Shown here: in pieces, positions 50,849 through 63,667 of the stretch
Position numbering within the stretch: position 1 is the first letter of the stretch
How the letters are laid out: each line of letters opens with the position of its first letter
Assembly (NCBI GenBank): GCA_016800925.1
Contig: JABCPU010000138.1
Span: forward strand, 93,508-157,507
Source: Suillus spraguei
Taxonomy: Eukaryota > Basidiomycota > Agaricomycetes > Boletales > Suillaceae
Reading direction: 5' to 3'
DNA: 64,000 nt
Made by a program: the position numbers and the translations under genes
The notes under the pieces: generated by a model
The model's database searches: none
Told to the model about the DNA's origin: nothing
The model's input: only the letters and a program-made list of their open reading frames with translations

Positions 50849-51316
50849 TCAAACATATATAGTACTGCTTTCGGAATCTACCGTGTTCGGGACGTACGTC
50901 ATGCGCCAACATGGATCACCATATTGCATACTTCGAGTTGCTGGCACAAAAGGAGAAGATCTGTCCGTGCGATTGATGCGGCCGCTGAATAATAGAATCA
51001 TCGTCGTTGTCATCAGAATCAATCTCGATGATTTCGCCACTTGCAACAGTAATTTCACGACGGACCTCATCTGCAATGGCTTTGTCACCACCTTTGAACG
51101 CAGGTCATTCTCCCATCTCTCTCTCCTCAGGGTCCAAAAGTTCCTCAAGAGTTGGCAATTGACCAAAATTGCGATTGCGTGATCGTTAACTGATTGCATA
51201 AGGTCAACTTCGATTGATGAAAGTTGGTCAGCTGCAGCTTGCTGTGGACGCGCGGGAATACGAATTTTGAGGCCAGTACGACGAGATGCAGCTTCTGCAA
51301 GTGGGATGAGAGTCAA
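50849..51316 (-). pseudogene. Pogo/Tigger-type transposase tail relic
   Basis: The minus strand contains PTLEELLDPEEREMGE, a stop, then GDKAIADEVRREITVASGEI, IEIDSDDNDDDSI. This acidic order is what I remember from the C-termini of fungal pogo-like (CENP-B/DDE) transposases. Stops and frame changes and the absence of the DDE core show a relic. Confidence 0.35.
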
Positions 51317-52403
51317 TCAATGAATAGACTGTCATCCAGTCAGAGATTGTGAGATTTTTACGAGATGAAGATGAACTGTCAAGTGAAAGAGAAAGAGCTG
51401 AAGTTTGAGGAGTGTCCTTTATGATAATTTCCGCTGTTTCACAGGTCAGTTGTATGCTGCGGGCTTATCACGGGGTTTACGCTTCAAGTTTAGGGACATT
51501 TTTGTGTATGATACTGTCATAATCGCTTGCTGGCTTCTATACATAACAATACCGCACAAGCAGAACAATACCTTTACGCAGTACATTATGTCCCACCCTA
51601 TTAATTTCGTACTTCATAATGCATACAAGCCATGCCAAGGCTATGCATTATGCAATATACATACAATTACATAGGGAACATCGTTGGGATCCTGAAAACT
51701 CCATGCATTATGAGCGAATCAACTGTACTAAGATGAATGACGGGTGCTTCTGTATGCTGAACACCGCTTGCGGTGCACTTAATCGATCGCATGTGAGAGA
51801 TCTACCGTGTGCTTTTACCGCAAATGAAGAACGATGTAATTATCTCTACACGCACAAGTCGAGCATCCTCTCAAACACTTGTCATACCAAGAAGTGTACG
51901 ATTCATGTTCGAATACAAGGAATATGTAGATGCAAATCCAGAGATGTGGCTCGAGGGAGAATGATCAAGGCATAACTGGTATTTGAGGCCTTGGTGGGGC
52001 TGGATAAATTTCCCGTGATTATTATGCCCGGTTTGCAGTTGAGATTGATCAATGACGATAAAAGAAACACACAAGCTTACTTTATCACTCAGAAAGGAGA
52101 GAATGGAGGTCGACACTGGCGGCCCGGGATAACTTGTTCGGAGCTATTGAAGGCCCTAGAAGTAGTACTCGGTGACTATGATATTTGGATTGACCGTCTT
52201 CAGCCCTGCCACTTAGCTGAATGAAGGATGGGAGCTCGAGTCCTCAACAAGTGTCGCCCGTAGTATACGCTAGTAGTACATGCCACCTGGCAGCAAGCAG
52301 TTCAAGTTCGAACAAGTGGTGCTTATGTAAGAAGCTTCCCCATCTCAACTTCGATCCTCCCCAAGTCCGAGTCAGTAACCAGTGTACTCTTCCTTTCCTT
52401 GCT
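51317..52403. other. Spacer upstream of XRN1
   Basis: No gene recognised. A 77-codon plus frame at 51991-52224 (KPGITC-like, ITQKGENGGRHWRP) has no relative I know. The last 200 bp should hold the XRN1 promoter; no clear motif. Confidence 0.35.
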
Positions 52404-55400
52404 ATGGGTATGTAGATTTATTAAGATTTTTTATAAAGTGTGTTCACCCTTTTCCAATCTATAGGAATTCCCAAGGTTCGAGCATCCTTTATTTGTGAGA
52501 TATAGGGAGCTGAACGTCGTGCTGCAGTTTTTCCGTTATATCTCGTGAGCCAGGAGTCCATCATTTGAGCATAGAAGCTAATTTCTTGGTAGTGAACGGT
52601 ACCCGCTTACCTCCCAGTTGATAGAGGAGAACAAGATTCCAGAATTTGGTGAGCTATCATACCGACTCTCAGTCCTCGTGCTAGAGCCTTCAAATAGATA
52701 ATCTATATCTCGACTTCAATGGAATCATTCACAATTGTGATTAATCTCTTGAAATGCAGCGAAGACTCGCGTGTTCAACTTTTATTTTAGGCTCGCATCC
52801 AAATGATGAAGATGCGCACTTCAGGATGTCCGAAGAGCAAATATTCACCGCAATTTTTGCATATGTGGACCTGTTATTTGGTAAGATAAAGCCAAAGAAA
52901 CTTTTCTTTATGGCAGTGGATGGTGTGGCTCCGCGGGCAAAGATGAATCAGCAACGAAGTCGACGGTTTCGCACTGCCAAGGAAGCGAAGGAAATCAGAG
53001 AGAAGGCGGAGTCAAAAGGAGAAAAACTACCAGACGAAAAAGCGTTTGATAGTAATTGCATTACGCCAGGTGCGCTCTGGATCGTTTCATATGGCATAAT
53101 GTCATTTATTCCGTCCTAGGTACTCCTTTCATGGTCAGACTATCTGCACAACTACGATACTTTGTCAACAAGAAGATCACCGAAGATGCTAATTGGCGTG
53201 GCGTGCAAGTTGTATTATCCGGTCATGAAGTCCCAGGTGAAGGTGAACACAAGATCATGGAATACATTCGACTATCCAGAGCACAGCCTGATTATAACCC
53301 GAACGTGCGGCATTGTTTGTACGGTCTTGATGCCGATCTCATCATGCTTGGCCTTCTGAGTCATGATCCACACTTCTGTCTCTTGCGAGAGGAAGTAAAG
53401 TTCGGGCCTGCTGCGAAGAAGAAGGCTAACATCAGGTATTTTGTAGTTTTTGTGCATAGGCAAATTAACTGAACGCCAGCGCAAGTCTGGAGAACCTCAA
53501 CTTCTACCTTCTGCATCTTTCGCTGATGCGGGAATACCTGGACCTTGAGTTTCGTGATATAGAAGATATTCTCACATTTGATTATAGCCTAGAGCGAGTC
53601 ATCGATGACTTCATTCTACTGGCCGTTTTTGTCGGAAATGATTTTCTACCTAATCTTCCAGATTTACACATCCACGAGAACGGGCTGGAGCGCTTGTTTG
53701 ATGTGTACAAGAAGGTCTTGCCGTCGTTGGGTAAGTCCTGAATTTCATTTCGTCGCACATTGGCTTACCATTTCAGATGGTTACATAAATGAGGGCGGGG
53801 TCATTAATACTAAGCGACTGCAGGTCGTCCTGGACGAAATGACTATATGGGAGCGAGAGATCTTCGAGAAAGAATATGCGGACTCGAATTGGTTCAAAGG
53901 AAAGCGGAGCAAACACGTAGAAGAAATGGAACTTGCGCGCAAGCGTGCTAAGCTTGGTACAGTTTTCCATTCTTCTTGTCGACAACTAACAATTGGTCCA
54001 TGTTAGTTCTTACGCGCCCTCAACGAGACATTTTTGATCAAGTACAGCAGTTTGTATTGCAAAATCGCAGGAAACCCTCACAGCACCGCACTGCATCCCT
54101 GACAATGCCTAATACGTTTCCCGCTCGGGAACGGAAGTTCATCGGCACCCTGGCGGAGGAGTTGCATCTGTCGGTTACTTGGGATGAGTACGATGAAGAG
54201 GATCAAAATCTTGTCACATGGCGGCTCCCAGGATTTTTGGACGAACCCTTGGCAGAAACTGATCCAGAGCAGGCTAACGGAGACGGGAATAGTGAGGGCG
54301 AGTGGGAAGATGTGGAGGAAGAAGATGAAGAAGGTAGGGCTGCAGTAGATCGAGTGTTGAAGAAATTCGACAAGGCCCCTGTGGTGGATGATGAAGAAGG
54401 TGGGGGTTTTGACGCACGACATGAACAATCCATCAACGACAAAATGTCCGAATGGAAGAGAGGATATTACAAGGTGCGTCCCCGCCTTGTATACCGTTCG
54501 TCAGACCAACCGGTTGCACGGCAGGAGAAACTTGGAATCTCCTATGATGACCCTAAAGAGATGGACGACTTGATATACCGCTACGCAGAGGGTCTACAAT
54601 GGGTTATGCACTACTATTACAGTGGGATCGCCTCCTGGGGCTGGTTTTACAATTATCATTACGCCCCGCGGATATCTGGTACTTTTTACATTCCTGTCCT
54701 CATTCTATGTTCACATTTTCTTCAAGATTTACGCGACCTTGGTGACAAGTCGTTCATGTTCGAGCTGGGCAAACCTTTCCGTCCTTTCGAACAACTGATG
54801 GGCGTCCTTCCGTCCGCAAGCATGGAACATATTCCGACAGCATATCAAGTATGTTCAGTGGCCTATGTCATGCATTAGACTAATCAACCATAGGACCTGA
54901 TGTACGATCCAAATTCACCGATATTGGACTTTTACCCTCTTGAATTTGAGCAAGACTTAAATGGAAAGAAGCAAGAATGGGAAGCAATCGTCAAGATTCC
55001 CTTTATTGATGAGCAGCGGCTGTTACGAGCAATGAAATGTGAGTAGCAAATTCCGCTTTTGGTTGTAGTTCGTCATCGTCCCATGTGTGCAGCTCGAGAA
55101 CATAGGTTGACCCAGAGGAACGCCGCCGCAATGGGTTCGGAACCAGTACCAAATTTATCTTCAGTCCTGGAGATCCACAGTCTATCCTTCATCGTTACCG
55201 GATTTCTTCCCTCCTATATATCGTTGCACATGTAAGATGGAATCCTTCGACCTACCAACTCTTGATGGACTCCATCTCGTCCCTGGACTATGCGAAGGTG
55301 TATGCCTCGGTGCAAAAGCCCTCGCTGGATTCCCTTCGCTGGATACATTACCCCACACAGCACAACTAGGCTTTCACGGTGTCAATGTACACGGTTCCGA

Positions 55401-57701
55401 AAGTCGCAACAAGTCAATGGTAGTTCACATACAAAATCCTCACGAAAACCGCAAGGTAGAGGATATCGCCCAGGAAATGGTTGGCAAACGCACTTTCATC
55501 GGTTGGCCTTTCTTGCAAGAAGGGCTGGTCACGGCCGTGTCCGATTCATTGTTCAAGTACGAGAAGTTGGTACTCGTGCCTGGTACTCCGGCGAAGGTTG
55601 TGTCCAATCCGCATTCCCACCAGAGCTTGAGCCATTGGAAGGGCAAAGCTGAGCGGATTGAGACGCTATATTCGAAGAGATGTGGAGTGATCACTGGTGA
55701 CGTCGATGTCCTGGTGCACGTCCGTCCGCTAAAAGGTGCGTGCTGGTACTTTATGGACGTTCGCTCTTTACACATTCGTGCAGGTTTGAAACGCTTAGAA
55801 TCAGGCGCATTGGTTAAAGACTACGAAGGACCCGAAAAAGAACTCGAACAAGCCGTCCAGATGGTCATCTCAGAAGTTGCATCCGAAGATCCCAGGTTCC
55901 TCGAGAAGGATGCTCCACCTCTGTCGGAGGAATTTCCTGACGGAACGAACATTTTCTTCCTTGGCGAACACGCGTATGGTGTGGCTGCCCAGGTGTCTTC
56001 GACTACTGACAGCGCTTTGTCTGTTGTTCTGGCAGTATGTCACAATGCCCTACCACAATTTATCTTTCTAAATGATCTCGTAGTTCTTCCTTTCAGATAA
56101 AACGGAGAATAACAAGTTCAAGATTATTGTTGATAGTCGTGTTTCACAGCACTACTTGGCATCGTTCAAAGCAGCTTCCACAATCGGAATGTCACCTAGA
56201 GCGCTCTCCAAAATCACGTCAAGCTTCATGGTTCTTACCTCCGATCATCAAAAGAACAATCTCGGACTGAGCATCAAGTTTGAGGCCAAGGGCTTGAAAG
56301 TTATTGACTACTCACGGAAGGCTGGTCGTTATTGGGAGTTTAGCGAGAAGGCAGTTGACCTCATTCGTGAATATAAGGTTGGTCCTGTCCGAATTGCATC
56401 CGAATTGGAACTCAGTTTTTTGTAGGATAAATTCCCAGAAATCTTCGCGATTCTGGACCAAGGGGGCGACGGTAAGCTGTTGGATTTGCCCGACAATTCC
56501 TTGATCTCATCTCCAGGATGATAGATATGGCTCGCGCTACGGACATCTTTGACTCTCACGCTGATGCTGGGGTCAAGGAAGTAAAGTCGTGGCTCAAATC
56601 GAAGGGGGTCCGAGATCTTGAGCCAGTTTCCCTATTCTCGGACAGCCTAGCGAAGGTATAGAATCGCCGTTTATCTCGAGTCACGTTTTATTCAAAACTG
56701 TCTTTAGAGCACTGTCAAGGAAATTGAACAGGTTGCCGATGATATCAATAAGAACAGGTCCAAAGCTGCAATCAAGAAAGCCATTGTGAAGAATATCCCT
56801 CGTCACGCAGTTCTAAAACCATCGCACGCTATCTATCGACTCCAGAACCAGCGCTTTGCCTTGGGAGACAGGGTACTATGGTTCAAGATTCAGGTGGAGT
56901 TCCGTTGTCTGCAAAGGGCGTTGTCGTTGGGTTGAATACAAAGTCGATGGATGTCGTGTGGGATGTGCCATTTATGTCTGGTACAACGCTTGGGGACAGG
57001 TAAGTGGAACGCTTCTTCTGGCCTGGATACTTAAACTTGCGACCTGTAGATGTTCTCAGTATCGAGGTTCGACTGTGGAGTTCAATGCATGTCTGAACCT
57101 AAGCAACCCCCAATTCATCGCTTCTACATCACCTGGCTCAACTTATCCTCCTCGCCCAAATATTCCTTTCAAACCTCGATTTGGCCCGCATCCAGCCATC
57201 CAGCCTGCTCCTGGGCGTCAAGCTGTTGCTGGATTCCGTTCTGCTGCACAAAGGTGAAATTCTTTGCTCGCCGGTTTTATATGGGACTGACTTCCGCCCA
57301 GCCAACACCAACCACCTGTAGCAATTATGTCCAATCCGAACCGGGGCCGTGGAGGGCTTGTCACTCGTGTACATCGTGGAGGCCCTCCTTTTAATGGCCA
57401 CGCAGGGTCACCAAATGGGCGTGGAGGACCTTCAACAAATGGTCGTCCTGTACCACCAGTAGAAGGCACCTCGGGGGGCGAAGCTTCTGGATCCACATCG
57501 CAGCTTGCCATGAGCGCTAACAACCGGCCTCCCTCTCATGACAATGGTACACCAAGCAGAGGCAGTACGGTTCATCGCCCTTATCAACATCCTAGAGGTA
57601 ATTTGCGAGGACGAGGGTCTGTGCCGCATCTTGATCGTGGGAGAGGAAGGGGTTACCGAGGAAGGGGACGAGGTATCATCGTTCACGCCGAGTCTTCATG
57701 A
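52404..57701 (+). pseudogene. XRN1: XRN1/KEM1 5'-3' exoribonuclease, full-extent copy with a stop
   Basis: Degrades decapped mRNA 5' to 3' in the cytoplasm. Start at 52404: ATGG, intron, then MGIPKFFRYISERYPLTSQL assembled over four tiny exons, NLYLDFNGIIHNC, HPNDEDAHFRMSEEQIF, FMAVDGVAPRAKMNQQRSRR (basic pocket), GHEVPGEGEHKIMEYIR and GLDADLIMLGL with VFVGNDFLPNLP (active-site acidic residues). It continues through YAEGLQWVMHYYYSGIASWG, GFHGVNVHGSESRNKSMVVH, the SH3-like barrel and an RGG-rich tail (RGRGRGYRGRGRGII) to 57701. Two lesions: TAG at 56423-56425 where copy B has TCG, and a missing T near 56872 where copies A and B read GGTTAC/GGTAAC. The nuclease core could still be made; the late domains could not. 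Confidence 0.85.
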
Positions 57702-57926
57702 GATCCGTGTATTTTTACCTACCTGTAGCCCAAGTTGCTTTCACCCTCATGTAGTTTCATTTACGTTCGATGCCAGTTCTCGATGATATTCACTTGACTA
57801 TGTCGGTCGCTCAAGGTCGCACTAGCTGTCTACCACAGGTCCGTTGTTTGGCCGCGAGGACAATAATTCTTCAATGATTTGCATGGACAAATGTAATTTT
57901 TGACGGGTGAATAGCCTGATATAGAT

Positions 57927-59115
57927 CTAAGCACCCAGTAGACTTTTGCCTCCTTGCCAAACCGCGAAACTGATGGCAGTCATGGGTATGATCTTCAAGT
58001 AGCCTATTCCTAACCCGACGTAGAAACCTCTCCATCCTCCATTGGCGTACACAGCACGCACAGTCTCTCCCCATCTCAACCACCTATCTGGTCTGGTCAA
58101 ACCTCCAACTTGCATTCGCCGACGAACGACCTCAAAGGGATATGACACGGTCTGCGAAATTGCACCGGAAACAGCACCAATGGCAAGATTTGCCAAGGGG
58201 TGAGGTCGCTTGGAGTGATCATCTACGACTGGGAAGAAATGCGCCCGCAAGAAATCCCAAGTGAGGAATCCCGTGCCGGCGTAGGGAATCATGCCAACCA
58301 TGGTCACGCTGAAGCCACGGTAAAATTTGAGAACAGGAAAGCGCTCAAAAATTTGCGCCGTTGTAATCCGCGCTGCAGGGGAAGGGGTAGAACCTTCGTT
58401 ATATATGACACGCATAGCGCTGGGGAAGGAGAGACGCGTTTGGCCGGCAGAATCGCTGGATAGCTGACTATGGAATGCCATGCGTACGCGGACCAACTCA
58501 AGTGGATAGGTAAAAGTAACGGAGGTCATGCCTATCACAAATACGATTGGATGAAAGGACATGATTGAGGGCCTGGCTCACCTGCAAGAGCGCCAGCAGT
58601 AAACCGTCTAAAATTCGTTTCGTTATCCGTATTCGGTATCAAAAGCTGAATGGTACAGTAAGCAAGTGTGTACACAAGTGGAATGGTGGACGTACCGCTC
58701 TCCATTGGTCATAGACCATAAACTTTATGGCTGCGTACGGAAATATGCGTAGAAGAGTCGCGGAGTGGCCTTGAAGTAGTCCTCTAGCACCTCCATCTCT
58801 GTATATTGCGAGTCCGGCTCGATAAGCTCCAGTCCAAGTTCCTTTGGGTGTATGAAGTCAGTCTGGAGGTGGTTGCGCAAACGTATACATACCAGCATAT
58901 TTTTGAAACTCAGGGTTTGAGGCTTGGAAGAGAATCTTGACTCTGTCAAGGGGAGCCACTGCTGTCTTTGCCTATAGATGCGGGGGTCAATTAACTGGAG
59001 AGAGCATGAGAAAAATGAAGCATACGATGCATCCTGCCAAACCACCAGCAATTCCAGATCGAATAGCATAGTCGAGTGAACGTTTGTCTCGTTGATGAGA
59101 GACAGTAGAACTCAT
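57927..59115 (-). CDS. LEU5: Mitochondrial carrier, LEU5/SLC25A42 type (CoA transporter)
   Basis: Inner-membrane carrier; the LEU5/SLC25A42 branch brings coenzyme A into the matrix. Start at 59115 ([20 protein letters not shown]). Three carrier repeats carry the signatures [20 protein letters not shown] and [10 protein letters not shown]; helices include [10 protein letters not shown] and [20 protein letters not shown]. Four short introns. [12 protein letters not shown] and [20 protein letters not shown] match LEU5-type proteins as I remember them. Convergent with XRN1 (225 bp apart) and divergent from HOP2, with 197 bp between the two start codons, so they share a promoter region. Confidence 0.8.
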
Positions 59116-59312
59116 GAATATGACCCCAGCAATTGCTATGTACTGGACGACACACTCATGTATGGAGCGGAGGATGTCACTCCCCCGAGGGCCGAAGCAA
59201 AACCGAAATGGACAATCACAAGATTCAACTTTTGTCACACGTGACTCCAAAACGCGTACAAATATCTCGGCGCGTCCACCGACCCATCGTTGACCCTCAT
59301 CTCACACTGACA

Positions 59313-60382
59313 ATGGCGAGCAAAGCGAAAAGCTCAGATATAAAGGTCCTCAAAGGTCAAGAAGGTGAGGCGAAACTTCCACTCTTTTATGCTTTTCTCA
59401 CTTCGTGTTAGCCGAAGATGCAATATTGCAGTATCTGAAAAGAGTGACCTAGAAAAAGGCGCATATATGCGCTGTACTGACATGACATACAATAGATGAA
59501 CCGTCCATTTGGTGCTGTAGATGTTACTGCCAACCTAAAAGGTGCAGTGCCGAAGGCTGCAACGCAGAAGATCCTTGTCGCTCTAGCAGAAAAGGGGGAG
59601 ATCGTGCAGAAAACATATGGTGTGTATCACTTTACGAGTCAGAGTTTTATGCATTCATGATACCAAGGGAAAACGAGCTTCTTCGTCGCCAATCAGGCTA
59701 GCATCGACACGGTTCCTGCTGACAAGCTTACAGAACTTGAGGTCGAGTGCAAAACCGTCGAGGACAGCAACAACGTACTTGCAACAGAGGTCAAGGCTAT
59801 AACAGCAGGTAAGCCCGGGACGAATATAAATACAACATACTTATCTAGTCTCAATCGTGAAAGAACTGTCGAAACTCAAAAATTGTCCAACGGACGAAGA
59901 ACTTGAGGCGCAAATTGCGAGTACGAAAATGGGAGTAAGTACATGATTCTCACCTATTTGAGTGAGTAAATATGACATACCTTTCCAACAAAGATACTGC
60001 AACTCACCGACAGACTTGTCCCGCTTCGCTCTGGTGCACCGCTCATATCTGCTGAGGAACTCGTCAAGATCGATGCCGACTGGGCAAAATGGCGAGCGGA
60101 ATGGACTCGGCGAAGAAAAGTCTTCATGACGTTAGTTCCTTGTTCACCCACTAACCCTTCTAGACCATCAACGCATCCGATGCATGCAGTCTTGTTGCTA
60201 ATTACCAGGGTAGTTTCTGGCAGCTTGCGACAGATTCGCTCCCACCCCAAGAAGCCGAGACACTCCTTGAAGATTTAGGGATGGAGTTCGATACTACAGA
60301 ACACAAGACAGTCGAGAAGGGACCGTTGTGTGCTATACAGGGTACGAATGCTCGTAGTAACCTGAAGAGGAAGCGGGAATAG
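59313..60382 (+). CDS. HOP2: HOP2/TBPIP meiotic homologous-pairing protein
   Basis: HOP2 works with MND1 to stimulate Dmc1/Rad51 strand invasion in meiosis. About 246 residues over seven exons. The N-terminal winged helix is VLKGQEAEDAILQYLKRMNR, PFGAVDVTANLKGAVPKAAT, QKILVALAEKGEIVQKTYG. A central coiled coil (ELEVECKTVEDSNNVLATEV) follows, then DADWAKWRAEWTRRRKVFM and the C-terminal LPPQEAETLLEDLGMEFDT. Length is slightly above the usual 210-230. Convergent with the HAM1-family gene (91 bp). Confidence 0.85.
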
Positions 60383-60473
60383 TCAATCATCGCAGCATTT
60401 TTGTACATGTGTTCGTGTATTCGTGTGCTTGTGAACATCGTTAAAAAAACGAAAAGTATACAACCATCGATGA

Positions 60474-63019
60474 TTATATTTCAAATGCAGGGCTCTGCCA
60501 TCCCCTCTGCTTCTCCTCTTCTTTCTTCTTGTGCTCAACACTTTGCTTGAAACTCTGCACCTGCTTTAGACCTTCCCTCCCGGCCTGCTCTACTCGTTCA
60601 ACGGCAGTCGTCGCACCTTCTAGGGCGCCTCCAACGTCCGCACCTGGGATCCTTTCTGCAAGCGGCTCCGAGTGAATTCCCAAAGGACCTCTCTTCTCTC
60701 CCGGAAGAATTTGTGGTTCCGCGCCCATCGCAATCTTGGTGTTACCGCTTAGATCATCCTTGATGACTCCTGTTCCAGTGGCTCTCCAACCAGACAGCAA
60801 GCCTCCCTCCAACCGGCGAAGCTTCCCTATCTCGCTCCACATTGCAGCAACGACGGACGATGCAGTCCCAAGCCCAGCATCTTCAAACACCTCTGAGCGC
60901 CGCCCAATATCAAATGATAGAGCATCAGCAGTGTCGAACAATCCTCGGATCTGCTCCTCCAGGGTGCGTGAAATCGCCTCGCGGAAGCGAAGCATGATGA
61001 CAGGCCTGAAGACGGATGCGAGGATGGGGTGGTTCGACTGCTTAACTTGCATGTCGATATCTTGTGCCACATTCACCTCGACGTGCTCAATCTTGAAGAA
61101 CCGTCCGAGACTCTCACGCTCCTTGAGACCCTCGGGCGTGTTTGGGATCAGAAGGAACTTGAGATCGATGTCAATGCCCTTTGGGGGGAGATCAAACTCT
61201 ATAAGACCTGTGAAGTCCTTGGGCCCGATAGTAGCGACCTTATCCCTGTAAAAGAATGAGACCTCCTTGAGCGCAAGCTGGACTGCTTGCATCCGGATGT
61301 GCGTCAGTGTGCCAATGGCGGTGGTGGTTGACTGCGACCCAGCGGGAGCGGTGATGTCGACGTCAGTGATGTTGCGGATATAGACGTGCCCAGGAAGCAA
61401 GCTCAACGACGAAATATTGAGATTCTCGAGCACAAATTCGATCTCGTTGTCGACATACTCGGTTCTAAAAGGCCCGTCAGCGGATACTAAAACGCATGGT
61501 CCCGCCAGGAACTTACCTTGGAATTGGAATGTCCTTGATAATGCGCAAGAGGCGCGACGCATACACGTTGAACACATCCTGCCAGAACCACGAGGTTTGA
61601 TCGAAGGCGAATTGCATACTAATCTGTCCACCCGTGCCAACGCTCTGCGCCAAATCTTTACCAAACGCAGCATGAGCCTTTCTCACGCGCTGCAAGTCAG
61701 CATCCCTTGCAGAAGCCTTCTGGAAATCATGAAGCTCGTCCCTGAGAGCCTGCACATCCTCTTTCCATTTGCGCCCCATATCCGAATCTTGGTCAAGAAG
61801 CTGCTTCCAGCGTTCGCCAAGCTGTTGATGTATGTGATGAGCTTCTTCTGATCGTGCATAGCCAGGCTCGTCGAGGCTCTTTCGGACGTAAGCAAAGAAA
61901 TCGTTGAACCAACTCTTTAGGGCTTCGTTGTTCCTGACGTGTACGGCGCAAAGGCGGGCCTTGGCGAAGAGGTCATCCAAGGACTTGCCACCAGCGGCGC
62001 GCTCGACGAGAGTGCAGATGCCACGGAGGGCTTTAAGGACATGCTTCTCTTGGGATGGATCATCGATGAAGAACTCAAGCGAAGTAAACTGGTTGATATC
62101 AGCGGCAGTATCAAGAGACTTGTTAATCCACTTTGATACGGTGTTGAAAAGTGTGGAAAGGGCACGGTGGTAGTTCTCGTCTTTCTGCGCGCGTTCACAG
62201 ATCTGCGCGAACCATAGTCAGCACTGCAAGATCTGAGAAAAGAACAAAACGAACATTATAATAAGTCTCCTGCAGGCGAATACGTGTGCGCTCAGCCATT
62301 TCTTCATTAGATGCCTTTATTTCCTGCCCGACGCCTATAGCCTTGGACCCAGCTTCTTTTGCGTATCCATCGTCTTCTCGAATTTCGCTTTCGCGTCCTC
62401 CTCATGTTCCTGTTCAATTTCTTCCGGGGTCTTTCGCTTCCGCCCCAGGTTATCCCGCTCACCCTGCTGGACCTCCGTGTCGAACTCGCGTAGACTTTGC
62501 TTAGTAAAAGCAGCCCCTGTTTCAATAGCCCCTGCGAGGTCAGCCATTGCGAGACGCATAAAGGACGTAAAGTCGTTCAGGAGGACACTTGCTTCACCGC
62601 TGACGTTGGTCCAAAGGATGTGTATAATAGTGCGGATGGCGGAGCGGATAGATTGGAGATCGGCAGAAGCTTGATCAGTATCGATTACCTCTACATGCAT
62701 GTCTGCGAAATCTCCTTCAGAAAGGTGCCAAAGGACTTCTTGCAAGAGGTTGTCATCTGTACCGCGATTAGATTTTAACTTTGAGAGACGTTGAGATAGA
62801 CCCACGATTTTTATTGTCGCCAAGTTTCTTGTAAGCAATAAGGAGGTCTTGTATACCACGCGCAAGGACTTTGCCTGACTCGGTGAGCTTTCCTGTATCA
62901 GGGGATTCGGCGCTAGCAACGATATTCTGGAGTGTCCAGTCGATTGCAACATCCACCTGCTTTTGAGTGGGGAGTTTGCCTGCGTCAAGAGCAGCAATAG
63001 CAGAAGATAATTTGTCCAT
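60474..63019 (-). CDS. HAM1-family protein (HAM1_N/HAM1_C, TULIP-like)
   Basis: Starts at 63019 (MDKLSSAIAALDAGKLPTQK, QVDVAIDWTL). Exons continue with SNRGTDDNLLQEVLWHLSEG, ARDLADL-like helical segments, FTSLEFFIDDPSQEKHVLKA, SMQFAFDQTSWFWQDVFNVY and the C-terminal beta-rich part LENLNISSLSLLPGHVYIRN, FTGLIEFDLPPKGIDIDLKF, ending QRGWQSPAFEI at 60474. The layout (helical N-terminal HAM1_N/DUF5923 domain then a bactericidal-permeability-like fold) fits fungal HAM1-domain proteins; a lipid-binding role is inference from the fold. Introns lie near 61470-61515, 62200-62330 and 62775-62810. About 830 residues, no lesion seen. Confidence 0.6.
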
Positions 63020-63667
63020 GGTGAGTGTGTTGTTGAGGGGGAGTATGTGTGAGCGTTATAAGAACCAACTCTATAGGGGCTTGTAATGGTAAGAATGACG
63101 CACAATGTTGGAGTGTCCTGCCGGACTGGTATACAATGACGCAACACAGGAGCAGCTCAGCTACAGTTGAAATATTCTAACATTGTTCCAACTGTGAGTA
63201 GAAAGTGATTACTTTGGTGTGAGGAGCTCGGTTGTACTCGTTGAGTGACTTGCGAAGATTACGGACAAACAAACGTTGCCAGAACGATTAATATTGCCGT
63301 TATTGTGACTTGGGGGCTGACAGCCTGGGTATCGAATAAAATGGTTCAAGGTTCATGACCCATTGACTTTAAATTCGACTTCATGCAGCATGAATCCATA
63401 CCACATGGCTGCGCAGGCAAGTCGGCTTTCGCTGTATATGAATGAGCGTAAGACGCACAACGCCAGAACTAGCATGGTGATATGATGTGATCTAAATTTA
63501 GCAAGTTATGTTCTATTTCCGGTGTCTGAAATTATATTTGTAACACTATTTGAGCCTTTGATCCCCGTCTAAGGCTAGCGCCAACTTTTTTTCCTCGCTT
63601 CCTTACTCCCTAAAAATCAGAGCATTCCTTATTTCCTTTCTTCTATCACCTCACCGAATTTTGAGAC
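63020..63667. other. Intergenic, divergent promoters
   Basis: No gene seen. It serves as the upstream region of both the HAM1-family gene and the secreted-protein gene. Pyrimidine-rich tracts just before 63668 (TTTCCTTTCTTCTATCACCT) are typical of fungal transcription starts. Confidence 0.45.

Noticed and set aside
51619..52224. 118- and 77-codon plus-strand frames
   Set aside because: No motif, start context or exon signals support them, and composition is ordinary intergenic.
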